NCBI RefSeq assembly: GCF_014646675.1
Contig: NZ_BMNS01000007.1
Location: forward strand, 124,001-188,000
DNA: 64,000 nt
Direction: 5' to 3'
Origin: Lutibacter litoralis
Lineage (GTDB): Bacteria > Bacteroidota > Bacteroidia > Flavobacteriales > Flavobacteriaceae
Shown here: positions 38,256-48,052 of the stretch, piece by piece
Position numbering within the stretch: position 1 is the first letter of the stretch
How the letters are laid out: the number at the start of each line of letters is the position of its first letter
Made by a program: the position numbers and the translations under genes
Notes under the pieces: model-generated
What the model was told of the DNA's origin: nothing
What the model saw: only the letters and a program-made list of their open reading frames with translations
Databases searched by the model: none

Positions 38256-41200
38256 ATGTATATAGGTGAAAATAAAACTTCTAATGAAGTGAATGAAGTA
38301 AAAGGAAACATGGTAACCATTGGGAAGGAAAGTTATTATAAAATTTCTAATGTAAATGAAATGAGACCTTTTTTTATGAGTATTGTAAGTAATTCAAACC
38401 ATTGGATGTTTATTTCTAGTAATGGTGGATTAACTGCGGGAAGAAAGAACAGTAATTATGCATTATTCCCATATTATACTGATGATAAAATTACAGAAAG
38501 TGCAGAAATTACAGGAAGTAAAACCATTGTTCAAATTCATTTAGAGGGAAGAACCTATTTATGGGAACCATTTTCAAATAGATATGAAGGTGTTTATAAA
38601 ATTAGCAGAAATTTATACAAAAATAGCTACGGGAATAAAGTAATTTTTGAAGAAATTAATCACAATTTAGGTGTGACCTTTAAATATGAATGGTGCTCAA
38701 GTAGTAAATACGGATTTGTAAAAAAATCAACCATAGTTAATAATACTAACAAAACACTTAAAGTTACTGTATTAGATGGGATTCAGAATATCTTACCTTA
38801 CGGAGTGCCATCCGATTTACAAAATACTAGTAGTAACTTAGTAGATGCCTATAAAAAATGTGAATTAGAAGTTAATGAAGGCTTAGGAATTTATGCATTA
38901 AGTGCTATTATTGTTGATAAAGCAGAGCCAAGTGAAGCGCTAAAAGCGAATATTGTTTGGTCTGTTGGTGTTGAAAAACCTACTTATTTATTATCGTCAA
39001 TTCAATTAAATAATTTCAGAAAAGGGAAAGAGATTCAGCAAGAAGTTGATGTAAAAGCAGAGAAAGGAGCTTATTTTACAAGTTCAGATCTAACTTTGAA
39101 TGCAAATTCAGAAAAAAACTGGATGTTTGTTGCCAATGTAAATCAAAGCATTGTTGATATAAATGAAATTAAGAATAGTATTAAAAATGAAAAGAATCTA
39201 GCAACCAAAATTCAGGAAAATATTGAACGAGGTACTACTAAATTAATTCAGCTTGCTGGAGCTTCAGATGGAATTCAATTATCGAATGATAATTTAATTA
39301 ATTCAAGACATTTTTCAAACACACTTTTCAACATCATGCGTGGTGGTATTTTTGATTTTAACTATCAAATTGAAAAAGATGATTTTATAAAATACATTGC
39401 AAATGCAAATAAAAAAGTTCTAAAAAAGAAAGAAGATGATTTGACAAATCTTCCTGAAATATTTTCTCTAGAATTTTTAAAAGAATTAGCAAATAACCAA
39501 GTTGATAAAAATTTTAAAAGACTTTGTTTTGAGTATATGCCGTTGAAATTTAGTAGAAGACATGGAGATCCAAGTAGACCTTGGAACAAATTTTCTATTA
39601 ACACAAAAAGTGAAATTGATGGTTCAAAAATATTGGATTATGAAGGAAACTGGAGAGATATTTTTCAAAATTGGGAAGCTCTAGCGCATTCATACCCAGC
39701 GTTTATTGAAAGTATGATTCATAAGTTTTTAAATGCAACAACATTTGAAGGTTATAATCCGTACCGTGTAACAAAAGATGGTTTCGATTGGGAAACAGTA
39801 GAGCCAGATAACCCGTGGTCATATATTGGGTATTGGGGCGATCATCAAATTATTTATTTATTAAAGTTTTTAGAATTTATTGAAAATCATTATCCAACTA
39901 AATTATCAAGTTATTTTAATGAAGAAATCTTTGTATATGCTAATGTGCCTTACAAAATCAAAAGTTATGAGGATATTTTAAAAAATCCAAAAGATACGAT
40001 TGAATTTGATGTAGAATTAGATGCAATTATAAATGAAAAGAAAACGCAGTTAGGTGCTGATGGCGCTTTATTACGCGATGAAAATTATTTTATTTATAAA
40101 GTAAATCTTGTTGAAAAACTATTAGTAACAGTATTGGCAAAAGTATCAAATTTAATTCCTGAAGGTGGTATTTGGATGAATACACAACGCCCAGAATGGA
40201 ATGACGCCAACAATGCTTTGGTTGGTAATGGAGTTTCAATGGTAACCTTGTATTATCTAAGACGCTTTTTAAAATTCTTAGAAGAGGTAGTTGCAAAGTC
40301 CGATCTAGATACTGTTGAAATCTCTAGTGAATTAGCACTATTTTTTAATGAAGTTACAGCAACACTCAACAAAAACAAAAATATTTTAGCTGGAAAAGTT
40401 TCAGACAAGGAAAGAAAAACAGTGTTAGACGGACTAGGAATTGCAGCAAGTAATTATAGAGCAACCGTTTATGAAAAAGGTTTTTCAAGTAATAAAGACA
40501 CGGTTTCAAAATCTGATTTAATACACTTTACCAAAGTTACACTTCAATATCTAGATCATTCAATTGATGCAAATAAAAGAGCCGATAATTTATACCACGC
40601 TTATAATTTAATGACTGTTGAAAACAAAGATGAGGTATCAATTTCGTACTTGCCAGAAATGTTAGAAGGTCAAGTAGCGGTTTTAAGTTCGGGGTATCTT
40701 TCTTCTAAAAATAGTTTAGAAGTATTAGATGCTTTAAAGGCAAGCGCTTTGTTTAGAGCAGATCAGTACAGTTATATATTATATCCAAATAAAGAATTAC
40801 CAAGATTTAGTGATAAAAATAATATTTCTAAAACTGATGTTCAAAAATCAACATTGTTAAAACAGCTTACTAAAGATGGTAACACGCAAATTATACAAGT
40901 TGATTGCTTTGGAAATTGCCATTTCAACGGAAATTTCAACAATGCAAATAGTTTGAAAGAAGCATTAAATAATCTTCCAGAATCATATCAAGCACTTATT
41001 GAAAAAGATAAAGAGGTAGTTTTAGGTGTTTTTGAAAAAATATTTAATCATAAAGCATTTACAGGTAGATCAGGTACATTTTTCGGATATGAAGGGTTAG
41101 GGTCAATTTATTGGCATATGGTTTCAAAATTATTGTTGTCAGTTCACGAAAGCTGTATAAGTGCAATTGAAAATAAGGAAAGTGATGTTTTAATTGGTAA

Positions 41201-41702
41201 AATGTTTGATCATTATTTTGAAATTTATGAGGGTATTGGCGTTCATAAATCTCCAAAATTATACGGTGCTTTCCCAACCGATCCTTATTCACATACACCG
41301 GGAGGAAAGGGTGCTCAGCAACCAGGAATGACTGGGCAAGTTAAAGAGGATGTTTTAAGCAGATTTGGTGAATTAGGTGTTTTTGTTAAACAAGGAACTC
41401 TTCATTTTAATCCAAAATTATTAAGAGATGAGCAATTTTTAAAGCAATCAAAAACGTTTAAATATTTTAACATTAATAATGAAGCAAAAGAAATTGAATT
41501 AGAACCTAAGTCACTTTGTTTTACGTATTGCCAAATTCCTATAATTTATAAAATGGCATCAGAAAGTGGAATAGATGTGGTTTTTAATGAAGGTCCAAGC
41601 GTACTTTTCGATGCATTAAGTCTTGATGTGGAGCGTAGTAATCAAATTTTTAGTAGAACTGGAGAAATTGAAAAAATAATAGTTTCAATAAAACGGAATT
41701 AA
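38256..41702 (+). CDS. GH149-like beta-1,3-glucan phosphorylase
   Basis: 1148 residues from the ATG at 38256 (a GTG one codon earlier is possible). No signal peptide, so cytosolic. The layout is that of GH94-related phosphorylases: an N-terminal beta-sandwich (MFISSNGGLTAGRKN, YLWEPFSNRYEGVYK), an (alpha/alpha)6 catalytic part with DNPWSYIGYWGDHQIIYLL, WMNTQRPEWNDANNALVGNG, and a C-terminal YGAFPTDPYSHTPGGKGAQQ with GMTGQVKEDVLSRFGELGV. The size and these motifs fit GH149, which cleaves beta-1,3-oligoglucans with phosphate to give glucose-1-phosphate. The family assignment is from memory. It shares its strand and locus with GH17 and MFS genes. Confidence 0.8.
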   Translation: MYIGENKTSNEVNEVKGNMVTIGKESYYKISNVNEMRPFFMSIVSNSNHWMFISSNGGLTAGRKNSNYALFPYYTDDKITESAEITGSKTIVQIHLEGRTYLWEPFSNRYEGVYKISRNLYKNSYGNKVIFEEINHNLGVTFKYEWCSSSKYGFVKKSTIVNNTNKTLKVTVLDGIQNILPYGVPSDLQNTSSNLVDAYKKCELEVNEGLGIYALSAIIVDKAEPSEALKANIVWSVGVEKPTYLLSSIQLNNFRKGKEIQQEVDVKAEKGAYFTSSDLTLNANSEKNWMFVANVNQSIVDINEIKNSIKNEKNLATKIQENIERGTTKLIQLAGASDGIQLSNDNLINSRHFSNTLFNIMRGGIFDFNYQIEKDDFIKYIANANKKVLKKKEDDLTNLPEIFSLEFLKELANNQVDKNFKRLCFEYMPLKFSRRHGDPSRPWNKFSINTKSEIDGSKILDYEGNWRDIFQNWEALAHSYPAFIESMIHKFLNATTFEGYNPYRVTKDGFDWETVEPDNPWSYIGYWGDHQIIYLLKFLEFIENHYPTKLSSYFNEEIFVYANVPYKIKSYEDILKNPKDTIEFDVELDAIINEKKTQLGADGALLRDENYFIYKVNLVEKLLVTVLAKVSNLIPEGGIWMNTQRPEWNDANNALVGNGVSMVTLYYLRRFLKFLEEVVAKSDLDTVEISSELALFFNEVTATLNKNKNILAGKVSDKERKTVLDGLGIAASNYRATVYEKGFSSNKDTVSKSDLIHFTKVTLQYLDHSIDANKRADNLYHAYNLMTVENKDEVSISYLPEMLEGQVAVLSSGYLSSKNSLEVLDALKASALFRADQYSYILYPNKELPRFSDKNNISKTDVQKSTLLKQLTKDGNTQIIQVDCFGNCHFNGNFNNANSLKEALNNLPESYQALIEKDKEVVLGVFEKIFNHKAFTGRSGTFFGYEGLGSIYWHMVSKLLLSVHESCISAIENKESDVLIGKMFDHYFEIYEGIGVHKSPKLYGAFPTDPYSHTPGGKGAQQPGMTGQVKEDVLSRFGELGVFVKQGTLHFNPKLLRDEQFLKQSKTFKYFNINNEAKEIELEPKSLCFTYCQIPIIYKMASESGIDVVFNEGPSVLFDALSLDVERSNQIFSRTGEIEKIIVSIKRN

Positions 41703-41715
41703 AGCAAATATAATT

Positions 41716-42978
41716 ATGAAAACAAGGTTAAAATTCTTTTTATTATTAGTAAGTGTAGCATTTTTTATGGGTTGTTCAGAAAGTCAAAATAAATTTGAAA
41801 TAACAGCAAAAGATATTTTAGAAAATCCTGAATATTTAGCAATTTCATATGGAGGTTATAGAGAAATCACACGTGATGTTCAGCCAACAATTGAAGAATT
41901 AAAAGATGATATGAAAATTTTAGCAGCAATGAATGTTAAAATTTTACGCACATACAATGTTCATTTAGCACAAGCATCTAACCTATTAAAGGCAATTTCT
42001 GAATTAAAAAAGGAAGATTCAAGCTTTGAAATGTTTGTAATGTTAGGCGCTTGGATAGATTGTAAAAATGCTTGGACTGAATTAGAGCCAGATCATAATG
42101 AAGAAAGCGAACGCAATGCGAAAGAAATTGCAACAGCTGTTGAATTGGCTAAACAATATCCAGAGATAGTTAAAATTATTGCAGTTGGAAACGAAGCAAT
42201 GGTGCGTTGGGCAACAAGTTATTATGTGCAGCCAAGTGTAATTTTAAAATGGGTAAACCATTTACAAGATTTAAAAAAGCAAGGGGAATTATCAAAAGAT
42301 TTATGGATAACCAGTTCTGATGATTTTGCATCTTGGGGAGGTGGAGATCCAAGTTATCGTACACCAGATTTAGAAGCTTTAATAAATTCAGTAGATTATG
42401 TTTCGATGCATACATATCCAATGCATAATTCATATTATAATCCACAGTTTTGGGTAGTTCCTGAAAATGAACAAGAACTTTCTGATGAAGAAAAAGTTGA
42501 AAAAGCAATGTTTCGTTCTATTGATTTTGCTAAAAATCAATATAAAAATGTTTTAAATTATATAAAGAGCGTCGATTCAACAAAAACCATTCATATTGGA
42601 GAATCTGGCTGGGCAACTGTTTCAAATGGACATTATGGAAGTGAAAACTCAAAAGCAGCCGATGAATACAAAGCAGGAACGTATTATAAGTTAATGAGAA
42701 AGTGGACTAATGAAGAAAAAATTTCATTGTTTTACTTTGAAGCCTTTGACGAGCAATGGAAAGACGCTCAAAATCCGTTGGGTTCTGAAAATCATTTTGG
42801 GTTGATTAATTTAAAAGGAGAAGCTAAATATGCAATTTGGGATTTAGTGAATAATGGAACTTTTGAAGGCTTAACAAGAAATGGAAACCCAATTACTAAA
42901 ACGTATAACGGAGATAAGGAAGCATTAATGAACAATGTATTAGTGCCACCTATAGCAACTGAAAATGAGGGGAAATAA
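41716..42978 (+). CDS. GH17 beta-1,3-glucanase lipoprotein
   Basis: 420 residues with a lipid Cys in FFMGCSES. GH17 hallmarks: ISYGGYRE at the start of the barrel, NVKILRTYNVHLAQ, the acid/base in IAVGNEAM (E160), VSMHTYPMHN, the nucleophile in IGESGWAT (E296) and SLFYFEAFDEQWK. It is an exported beta-1,3-glucanase acting on laminarin or oligosaccharides in the periplasm or at the surface. It follows the phosphorylase by 13 bp, so the two are likely cotranscribed. Confidence 0.92.
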   Translation: MKTRLKFFLLLVSVAFFMGCSESQNKFEITAKDILENPEYLAISYGGYREITRDVQPTIEELKDDMKILAAMNVKILRTYNVHLAQASNLLKAISELKKEDSSFEMFVMLGAWIDCKNAWTELEPDHNEESERNAKEIATAVELAKQYPEIVKIIAVGNEAMVRWATSYYVQPSVILKWVNHLQDLKKQGELSKDLWITSSDDFASWGGGDPSYRTPDLEALINSVDYVSMHTYPMHNSYYNPQFWVVPENEQELSDEEKVEKAMFRSIDFAKNQYKNVLNYIKSVDSTKTIHIGESGWATVSNGHYGSENSKAADEYKAGTYYKLMRKWTNEEKISLFYFEAFDEQWKDAQNPLGSENHFGLINLKGEAKYAIWDLVNNGTFEGLTRNGNPITKTYNGDKEALMNNVLVPPIATENEGK

Positions 42979-43069
42979 AGAAAATTTATTTATAAAATAC
43001 ATTTATGCGCTATGAAATTGTAAAGTGAGAAATGTTAAATAAACCAAATTAAACTTAAAACCAAACCAC

Positions 43070-44530
43070 ATGAATCATCATAAAACAGCACCACAGGATA
43101 TTGTTCCTTTAGTACAAAAATTAGCATTTGGATCTGGCCATTTAGCCAATCAACTATTTCCTGCCGCTTTAGGTGTTTTTATGGTTGTATTGGTGATGTC
43201 TTTAGGAATGAATCCAGTTTTAGCTGGTTTATTGGGTGCGTTGCCTAGATTATTAGATGCACTTACCGACCCAATTATGGGGTTTATTTCAGATAATACA
43301 AAATCAAAATGGGGAAGAAGAAAACCTTATATACTTATAGGTAGTGTTATCTCAGGAGTTGCGTATATGATTATGTGGCAGTTAAATCCTGAAGATTCTG
43401 AAATGTATAATTTTTTCTATTTTTTAATTGTTTCATTATTCTTTTACATAGGCTACACCATTTTTGCAACGCCATTAATTGGATTAGGTTATGAAATGAC
43501 ACCCGACTATAATGAACGTACTCGTTTAATGGCGGTTTCGCAATTTATGGGGCAAATGGCTTGGGTAATTGCACCTTGGTTTTGGGTTATTATTTACGAC
43601 CAGTCTTTGTTTGAAAGTGCACCTGAAGGAGCTAAAACTATGGCTATTTGGGTTGGAGGTTTGTGTATGGTTTTAGGAATCTTACCAGCGCTTTTCAATA
43701 AAGAAATGGAAGTTGATAAAAGTAAATTGAAAAACCTTTCAATGAGCGAATTGGCGGCAAATACAAAAGAATTTATTAGAGGAATTGTGTTAACGCTCCA
43801 AAACAAGCAGTTTATGAAATTGTGCGGAGCTACGTTTTTTATTTTTAACGGATTTCAAACAATTGCGCAATTTTCGTTTTTTATAATTGTTTATTATCTA
43901 TTTCAAGGTGACACCGCTGCTGCTGGGTCTTGGCCAGCTTGGTTTGGAACCGTAAGTGCATTGGCTACTATGTTTTTAGTAATTCCTGTAGTTACCAAAA
44001 TTTCAGTCAAAATTGGAAAACGTAAAGCTTTTATAGTTGCTACATTACTTTCAATTGTTGGGTATATTTTAAAATGGTGGGGATTTGATCCGGGGAACCC
44101 TTGGTTAATGTTTATGCCTATTCCTTTCCTTTCTTTCGGAATTGGAGGTTTATTTACGCTAATGATGTCTATGACCGCTGATGTTTGTGATTTAGATGAA
44201 TTGAATAATGGAGAGCGCCGTGAAGGTATGTTTGGTGCTGTTTACTGGTGGATGGTAAAATTAGGAACAGCTCTAGCAATGCTAACTAGTGGTGTTGTTT
44301 TACAACTAGTTGGTTTTGATGAAAGTATTACAGTACAATCAGCTGATACGCTAACTAATTTACGTTTAGCAGATATTATTATACCTATAGTTGCGGCCTT
44401 AATTGCCATTGTTTTAGTTTGGAGATATAATATAACGGAGGAAAGAGCGCATGAAATTAAAGAAGCTTTAGTGACGCGTCGTGCGGAAATTGCAATTGAA
44501 GATGAAAATAACAGAAAGCAAGCCTCATAA
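43070..44530 (+). CDS. GPH-family MFS transporter
   Basis: 486 residues, 12 predicted TM helices. The GPH (MFS_2) signature is clear: LPRLLDALTDPIMGFISDNT and KSKWGRRKPYILIG near the first cytosolic loop, then YEMTPDYNERTRLMAV and a central loop. Members bring glycosides or oligosaccharides into the cytosol with a cation. Its neighbours (GH17, GH3, GH149) suggest import of laminari-oligosaccharides or glucosides. It lies 91 bp after the GH17 gene. Confidence 0.92.
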   Translation: MNHHKTAPQDIVPLVQKLAFGSGHLANQLFPAALGVFMVVLVMSLGMNPVLAGLLGALPRLLDALTDPIMGFISDNTKSKWGRRKPYILIGSVISGVAYMIMWQLNPEDSEMYNFFYFLIVSLFFYIGYTIFATPLIGLGYEMTPDYNERTRLMAVSQFMGQMAWVIAPWFWVIIYDQSLFESAPEGAKTMAIWVGGLCMVLGILPALFNKEMEVDKSKLKNLSMSELAANTKEFIRGIVLTLQNKQFMKLCGATFFIFNGFQTIAQFSFFIIVYYLFQGDTAAAGSWPAWFGTVSALATMFLVIPVVTKISVKIGKRKAFIVATLLSIVGYILKWWGFDPGNPWLMFMPIPFLSFGIGGLFTLMMSMTADVCDLDELNNGERREGMFGAVYWWMVKLGTALAMLTSGVVLQLVGFDESITVQSADTLTNLRLADIIIPIVAALIAIVLVWRYNITEERAHEIKEALVTRRAEIAIEDENNRKQAS

Positions 44531-44556
44531 TATTTTTTTAAGTCAGAGGTTTTATC

Positions 44557-44590
44557 GATAGCTATAAAAATAGATTACCGCTATCTTTTT
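44557..44590 (+). terminator. Weak terminator-like hairpin before GH3
   Basis: GATAGC (44557-44562) pairs with GCTATC (44580-44585), followed by TTTTT. The stem is short and the loop is large. Confidence 0.4.
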
Positions 44591-44615
44591 CATATAAATG
44601 CTTAAAGAACAATCC

Positions 44616-46973
44616 ATGAAAAAAGCAGTATTAATTTCATTCTTAGTGTTAATTACTATGAATTTAAAAGCACAAACACAACAAGAAATTGATATTCAGA
44701 AAAAAATTACACAACTAATTTCTGAATTAACTATTGAAGAAAAAGTAGCACTTTGTTCAGGAAGAGATGACTGGAGTACAATGCCAATTGAACGCTTAGA
44801 TATTCCTTGGATTTGGTTAGCGGATGGACCCCACGGCTTACGTCGGGCGCCAGCAACTAATAAACCAGGTTATGGTGATCAATTGCCAGCAACTTGTTTT
44901 CCTACTGCTTCTGCACTTGCAGCTACTTGGGATGTAGATTTAGTTTATAAAGTAGGTCAAGCATTGGGGGATGAAGCACAGGCGCAGGGTGTAAGTGTAC
45001 TTTTGGGCCCTGGAGTAAATATTAAACGTTCTGTATTGGGTGGTAGAAATTTCGAATACTTTTCTGAAGATCCAATTTTATCTGGAGAAATGGGTGCTGC
45101 TTATATAAACGGAGTTCAAAGTCAGGGAGTAGGAACTTCATTAAAACATTTTACAGCTAATAATGTTGAAACCATGCGTATGTTTAACAATTCAAATGTT
45201 GACTCACGTACGTTGCATGAAATATACCTAACACCTTTTGAAATTGCAGTAAAAAAAGCACAACCTTGGACGGTGATGGCTTGTTACAATAGAGTTCAAG
45301 GTGAATACGGAACTCAAAGTTCATTTTTACTAACTGATATTTTAAAAAAAGATTGGGGTTTTAAAGGAATTGTAGTCTCAGATTGGTTTGCAGTTATTGA
45401 TCGTGTTGCAGCAATGAAAGCCGGAATGCATTTAGAAATGCCTAAAGTAAGTCCAGTAAATAATGCTGTTGCAGTGGAAGCTATTAAAAATGGAGCATTG
45501 GATATCGCAGTTGTTGATGCATTGGTAAAAGAAATATTAACGGTTGTTTTTAAGGCTAAAGCACTTCAAAAAGAAGGCGTAGAATTAAATGTAGAAAAAG
45601 ACCATGCTTTTGCAAGAAAAGTGGCTTCTGAAGCTGCTACGTTATTGAAAAACGAAAATGAAATATTGCCAATTTCAAAAGATAAATATAAAAAAGTAGC
45701 TATTATTGGGGAGTTTGCTATTGCGCCACGTTACCAAGGTAATGGAAGTTCACAAGTAAAACCAACCAAACTTGATAATGTTTTGGAGATTATAAAAAAT
45801 GAATATGGAGAAGGTATTGAAATAACCTATGCGCAAGGTTACAATTTAGCAGATGATAACGATACGTCATTAATTTCAGAAGCTAAAAAAGTCGCTTCTG
45901 AAGCAGATGTTGTGTTGGTATTTACTGGTTTACCATTGCAATATGAATCAGAAGGAATTGATAGAACGCATATTCATATGCCTCTTTCACATAATAAATT
46001 AATTGACGAAATTGGTACTCTTCAAAAAAATACCGTAGTTGTACTTACCAATGGTAGTGCGGTTACAATGCCGTGGATTCAAAATGTTTCAGGAGTGTTG
46101 GAAACTTGGTTAGGCGGTCAAGCAGGTGCTGGTGGAATTGCAGATGTGTTATTTGGAAAAGTAAATCCTTCAGGAAAATTAGCTGAAACATTTCCAATGC
46201 GTTTAGAAGATACTCCTGCCTTTTTTAACTTTCCAGGAGAACAAGGTGATGTACTTTATGGAGAACGTATTTTTGTTGGTTATCGTTATTATGATGAACA
46301 AAAAATTGAACCATTATTTCCTTTTGGCTATGGATTGTCTTATACTAGTTTTGAATACAGCGATTTAAAAGTGTCTTCAAAAAACACCACAGATAAAGAA
46401 GGTTTAACCGTGAGTGTTACCATTAAAAATACAGGCAAAGTTACTGGAAAAGAAATTGTTCAATTGTATGTTTCAGATACAAAAAGCACATTACAACGTC
46501 CTAAAAAAGAACTAAAGAAATTTGCGAAAATTGAGTTAGCACCAGGTGAAGAAAAAGAAGTTTCTTTTAAGTTAGAAGGTCGTGATTTTTCTTATTTTGA
46601 TGCTAAAAGAAATTTGTGGATTGCTGAAAGTGGCGAATATGTTATTTCAGCAGCAACTTCTTCAAGAGCTATTAAATTGTCTGAAACTATTAACTTACAA
46701 TCAACACAGCAAGTACCTTTAATGTTTGATGAATATACCTTTTTTCTAGAATACTGGAACAACAAACAAACACGTAAAATTTTATTGGAATACATGCCAA
46801 ATTGGATTAGAGGTATTGTAACTGAGGGAGATGAAGCTGAAATAAGAGAGTATCAGGGTTTTATGGTAGAACATCCTTTAATTAAATATCCATACATTAC
46901 ACATGGTGAAATAACCCATCAGCAAGTAAAAGAGTTGGTTGAAAAATGTAAAGGACTAACATATACCCCATAA
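44616..46973 (+). CDS. GH3 beta-glucosidase, secreted
   Basis: 785 residues from the ATG at 44616 (MKKAVLISFLVLITMNLKAQ, a Sec signal). An ATG six codons earlier is less likely. N-terminal barrel: IPWIWLADGPHGLRR, GPGVNIKRSVLGGRNFEYFS, SLKHFTANNVETMR and the nucleophile in VVSDWFA (D256). A second domain follows (VVLTNGSAVTMPW). The C-terminal FN3-like domain contains GYGLSYTSFEYSDLKV and GKEIVQLYVSD. It probably trims laminari-oligosaccharides to glucose in the periplasm. Confidence 0.93.
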   Translation: MKKAVLISFLVLITMNLKAQTQQEIDIQKKITQLISELTIEEKVALCSGRDDWSTMPIERLDIPWIWLADGPHGLRRAPATNKPGYGDQLPATCFPTASALAATWDVDLVYKVGQALGDEAQAQGVSVLLGPGVNIKRSVLGGRNFEYFSEDPILSGEMGAAYINGVQSQGVGTSLKHFTANNVETMRMFNNSNVDSRTLHEIYLTPFEIAVKKAQPWTVMACYNRVQGEYGTQSSFLLTDILKKDWGFKGIVVSDWFAVIDRVAAMKAGMHLEMPKVSPVNNAVAVEAIKNGALDIAVVDALVKEILTVVFKAKALQKEGVELNVEKDHAFARKVASEAATLLKNENEILPISKDKYKKVAIIGEFAIAPRYQGNGSSQVKPTKLDNVLEIIKNEYGEGIEITYAQGYNLADDNDTSLISEAKKVASEADVVLVFTGLPLQYESEGIDRTHIHMPLSHNKLIDEIGTLQKNTVVVLTNGSAVTMPWIQNVSGVLETWLGGQAGAGGIADVLFGKVNPSGKLAETFPMRLEDTPAFFNFPGEQGDVLYGERIFVGYRYYDEQKIEPLFPFGYGLSYTSFEYSDLKVSSKNTTDKEGLTVSVTIKNTGKVTGKEIVQLYVSDTKSTLQRPKKELKKFAKIELAPGEEKEVSFKLEGRDFSYFDAKRNLWIAESGEYVISAATSSRAIKLSETINLQSTQQVPLMFDEYTFFLEYWNNKQTRKILLEYMPNWIRGIVTEGDEAEIREYQGFMVEHPLIKYPYITHGEITHQQVKELVEKCKGLTYTP

Positions 46974-47005
46974 AATAGTCTATTAACTATATAAATATTA
47001 TTAGG

Positions 47006-48025
47006 ATGCATAAATTTAAACGAAAAGCTTTTATAAGTATTTTAATACTGATAGCTTCGATATTCTATTCATGTAAAACAGAAGGTATTGCTGTTTCTGG
47101 CAGACAATTATTGGTAAATGAAATTCCTTATATAATTAAAGGGATTTGCTACCATCCTGTTCCAAAGGGAAGTGATCAGAGAAATTTTAACAATCTTGAG
47201 GAAGATTTAGCTTTAATGGTGGAAGCCGGAATAAATACAATAAGAGTGTATGCTCCAATTGATGATGAGGCTGTTTTGGATCAAATTCATAAGGCAGGCT
47301 TAAAAGTTATTATAGGGTTTGGATACAATCAAGGAGGTAACTATGATATTTTATCAGGTACTTTTATCAATTATGTAAATAAATATAAAAGTCATAGTGC
47401 TATTTTAATGTGGGAACTTGGTAACGAGTATAACTACCACCCAGAATGGTTTGATGGCGATTTAAAAAATTGGTATAATGCTATGAATAATGCCGCTCAA
47501 TTAATTCATGAAAATGATCCATCGCACCCTGTGACAACAGCTCATGGAGAATTACCTGACGCATTAGCACTTTCTTTAAGTCCTAATATTGATGTTTGGG
47601 GATTGAATGTGTACCGATGGGATGATCCTTCAACAATTTTTTCAGAATGGAGTACTGTTAGTTCAAAACCAATGTATTTATCTGAAGCAGGTGGAGATAG
47701 TTATATGACTATTCCAAAAGATGGTTACGAGCAAGGAATTAATGAAAAAGTACAAGCAGATGCGAATAAAAATATTTTAAAAGCTGTTTTTAAAGCGTCT
47801 GATATTTGTTTGGGTGTTACATTGTTTTCTTTTACCGATGGATGGTGGAAAGCAGGAAATACAGACACCCAAGATCCAGGTGGTTGGGCGCCAAATAGTA
47901 GTGGTGTACCTTATGATGGCACCCCAAATGAAGAATATTGGGGTATTGTAGATATAGATAGAAATAAGAAAGAAACGTATCAAGTAGTAAAAGAAATTTA
48001 TAAAAGTGTTTCTGATCAAAATTAG
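47006..48025 (+). CDS. Clan GH-A glycoside hydrolase lipoprotein (family uncertain)
   Basis: 339 residues with a lipid Cys in SIFYSC. Barrel motifs: NEIPYIIKGICYHPVP, AGINTIRVYAPIDD, the acid/base in WELGNEYN (E141), WGLNVYRWDD and the nucleophile in YLSEAGGDSY (E227), then TLFSFTDGWWKAG and the ending WGIVDIDRNKKETYQV. The two-glutamate arrangement and the GNE motif indicate retaining clan GH-A. GH2-like barrel or glucanosyltransferase-like relatives are possible, but I cannot name a family. By position it acts on beta-glucan or its branches. Confidence 0.7.
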   Translation: MHKFKRKAFISILILIASIFYSCKTEGIAVSGRQLLVNEIPYIIKGICYHPVPKGSDQRNFNNLEEDLALMVEAGINTIRVYAPIDDEAVLDQIHKAGLKVIIGFGYNQGGNYDILSGTFINYVNKYKSHSAILMWELGNEYNYHPEWFDGDLKNWYNAMNNAAQLIHENDPSHPVTTAHGELPDALALSLSPNIDVWGLNVYRWDDPSTIFSEWSTVSSKPMYLSEAGGDSYMTIPKDGYEQGINEKVQADANKNILKAVFKASDICLGVTLFSFTDGWWKAGNTDTQDPGGWAPNSSGVPYDGTPNEEYWGIVDIDRNKKETYQVVKEIYKSVSDQN

Positions 48026-48052
48026 CAGTTTAAGGGATTTAAAACATAAAAT

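Noticed and set aside
38256-41702. GH94 cellobiose phosphorylase as the identity of this gene
   Set aside because: The length (1148 residues), the C-terminal YGAFPTDPYSHTPG signature and the beta-1,3-glucan context fit GH149 better.
42176-42508. 110-residue minus-strand open frame
   Set aside because: Antisense to GH17, Leu/His-rich low-information sequence, no motif.
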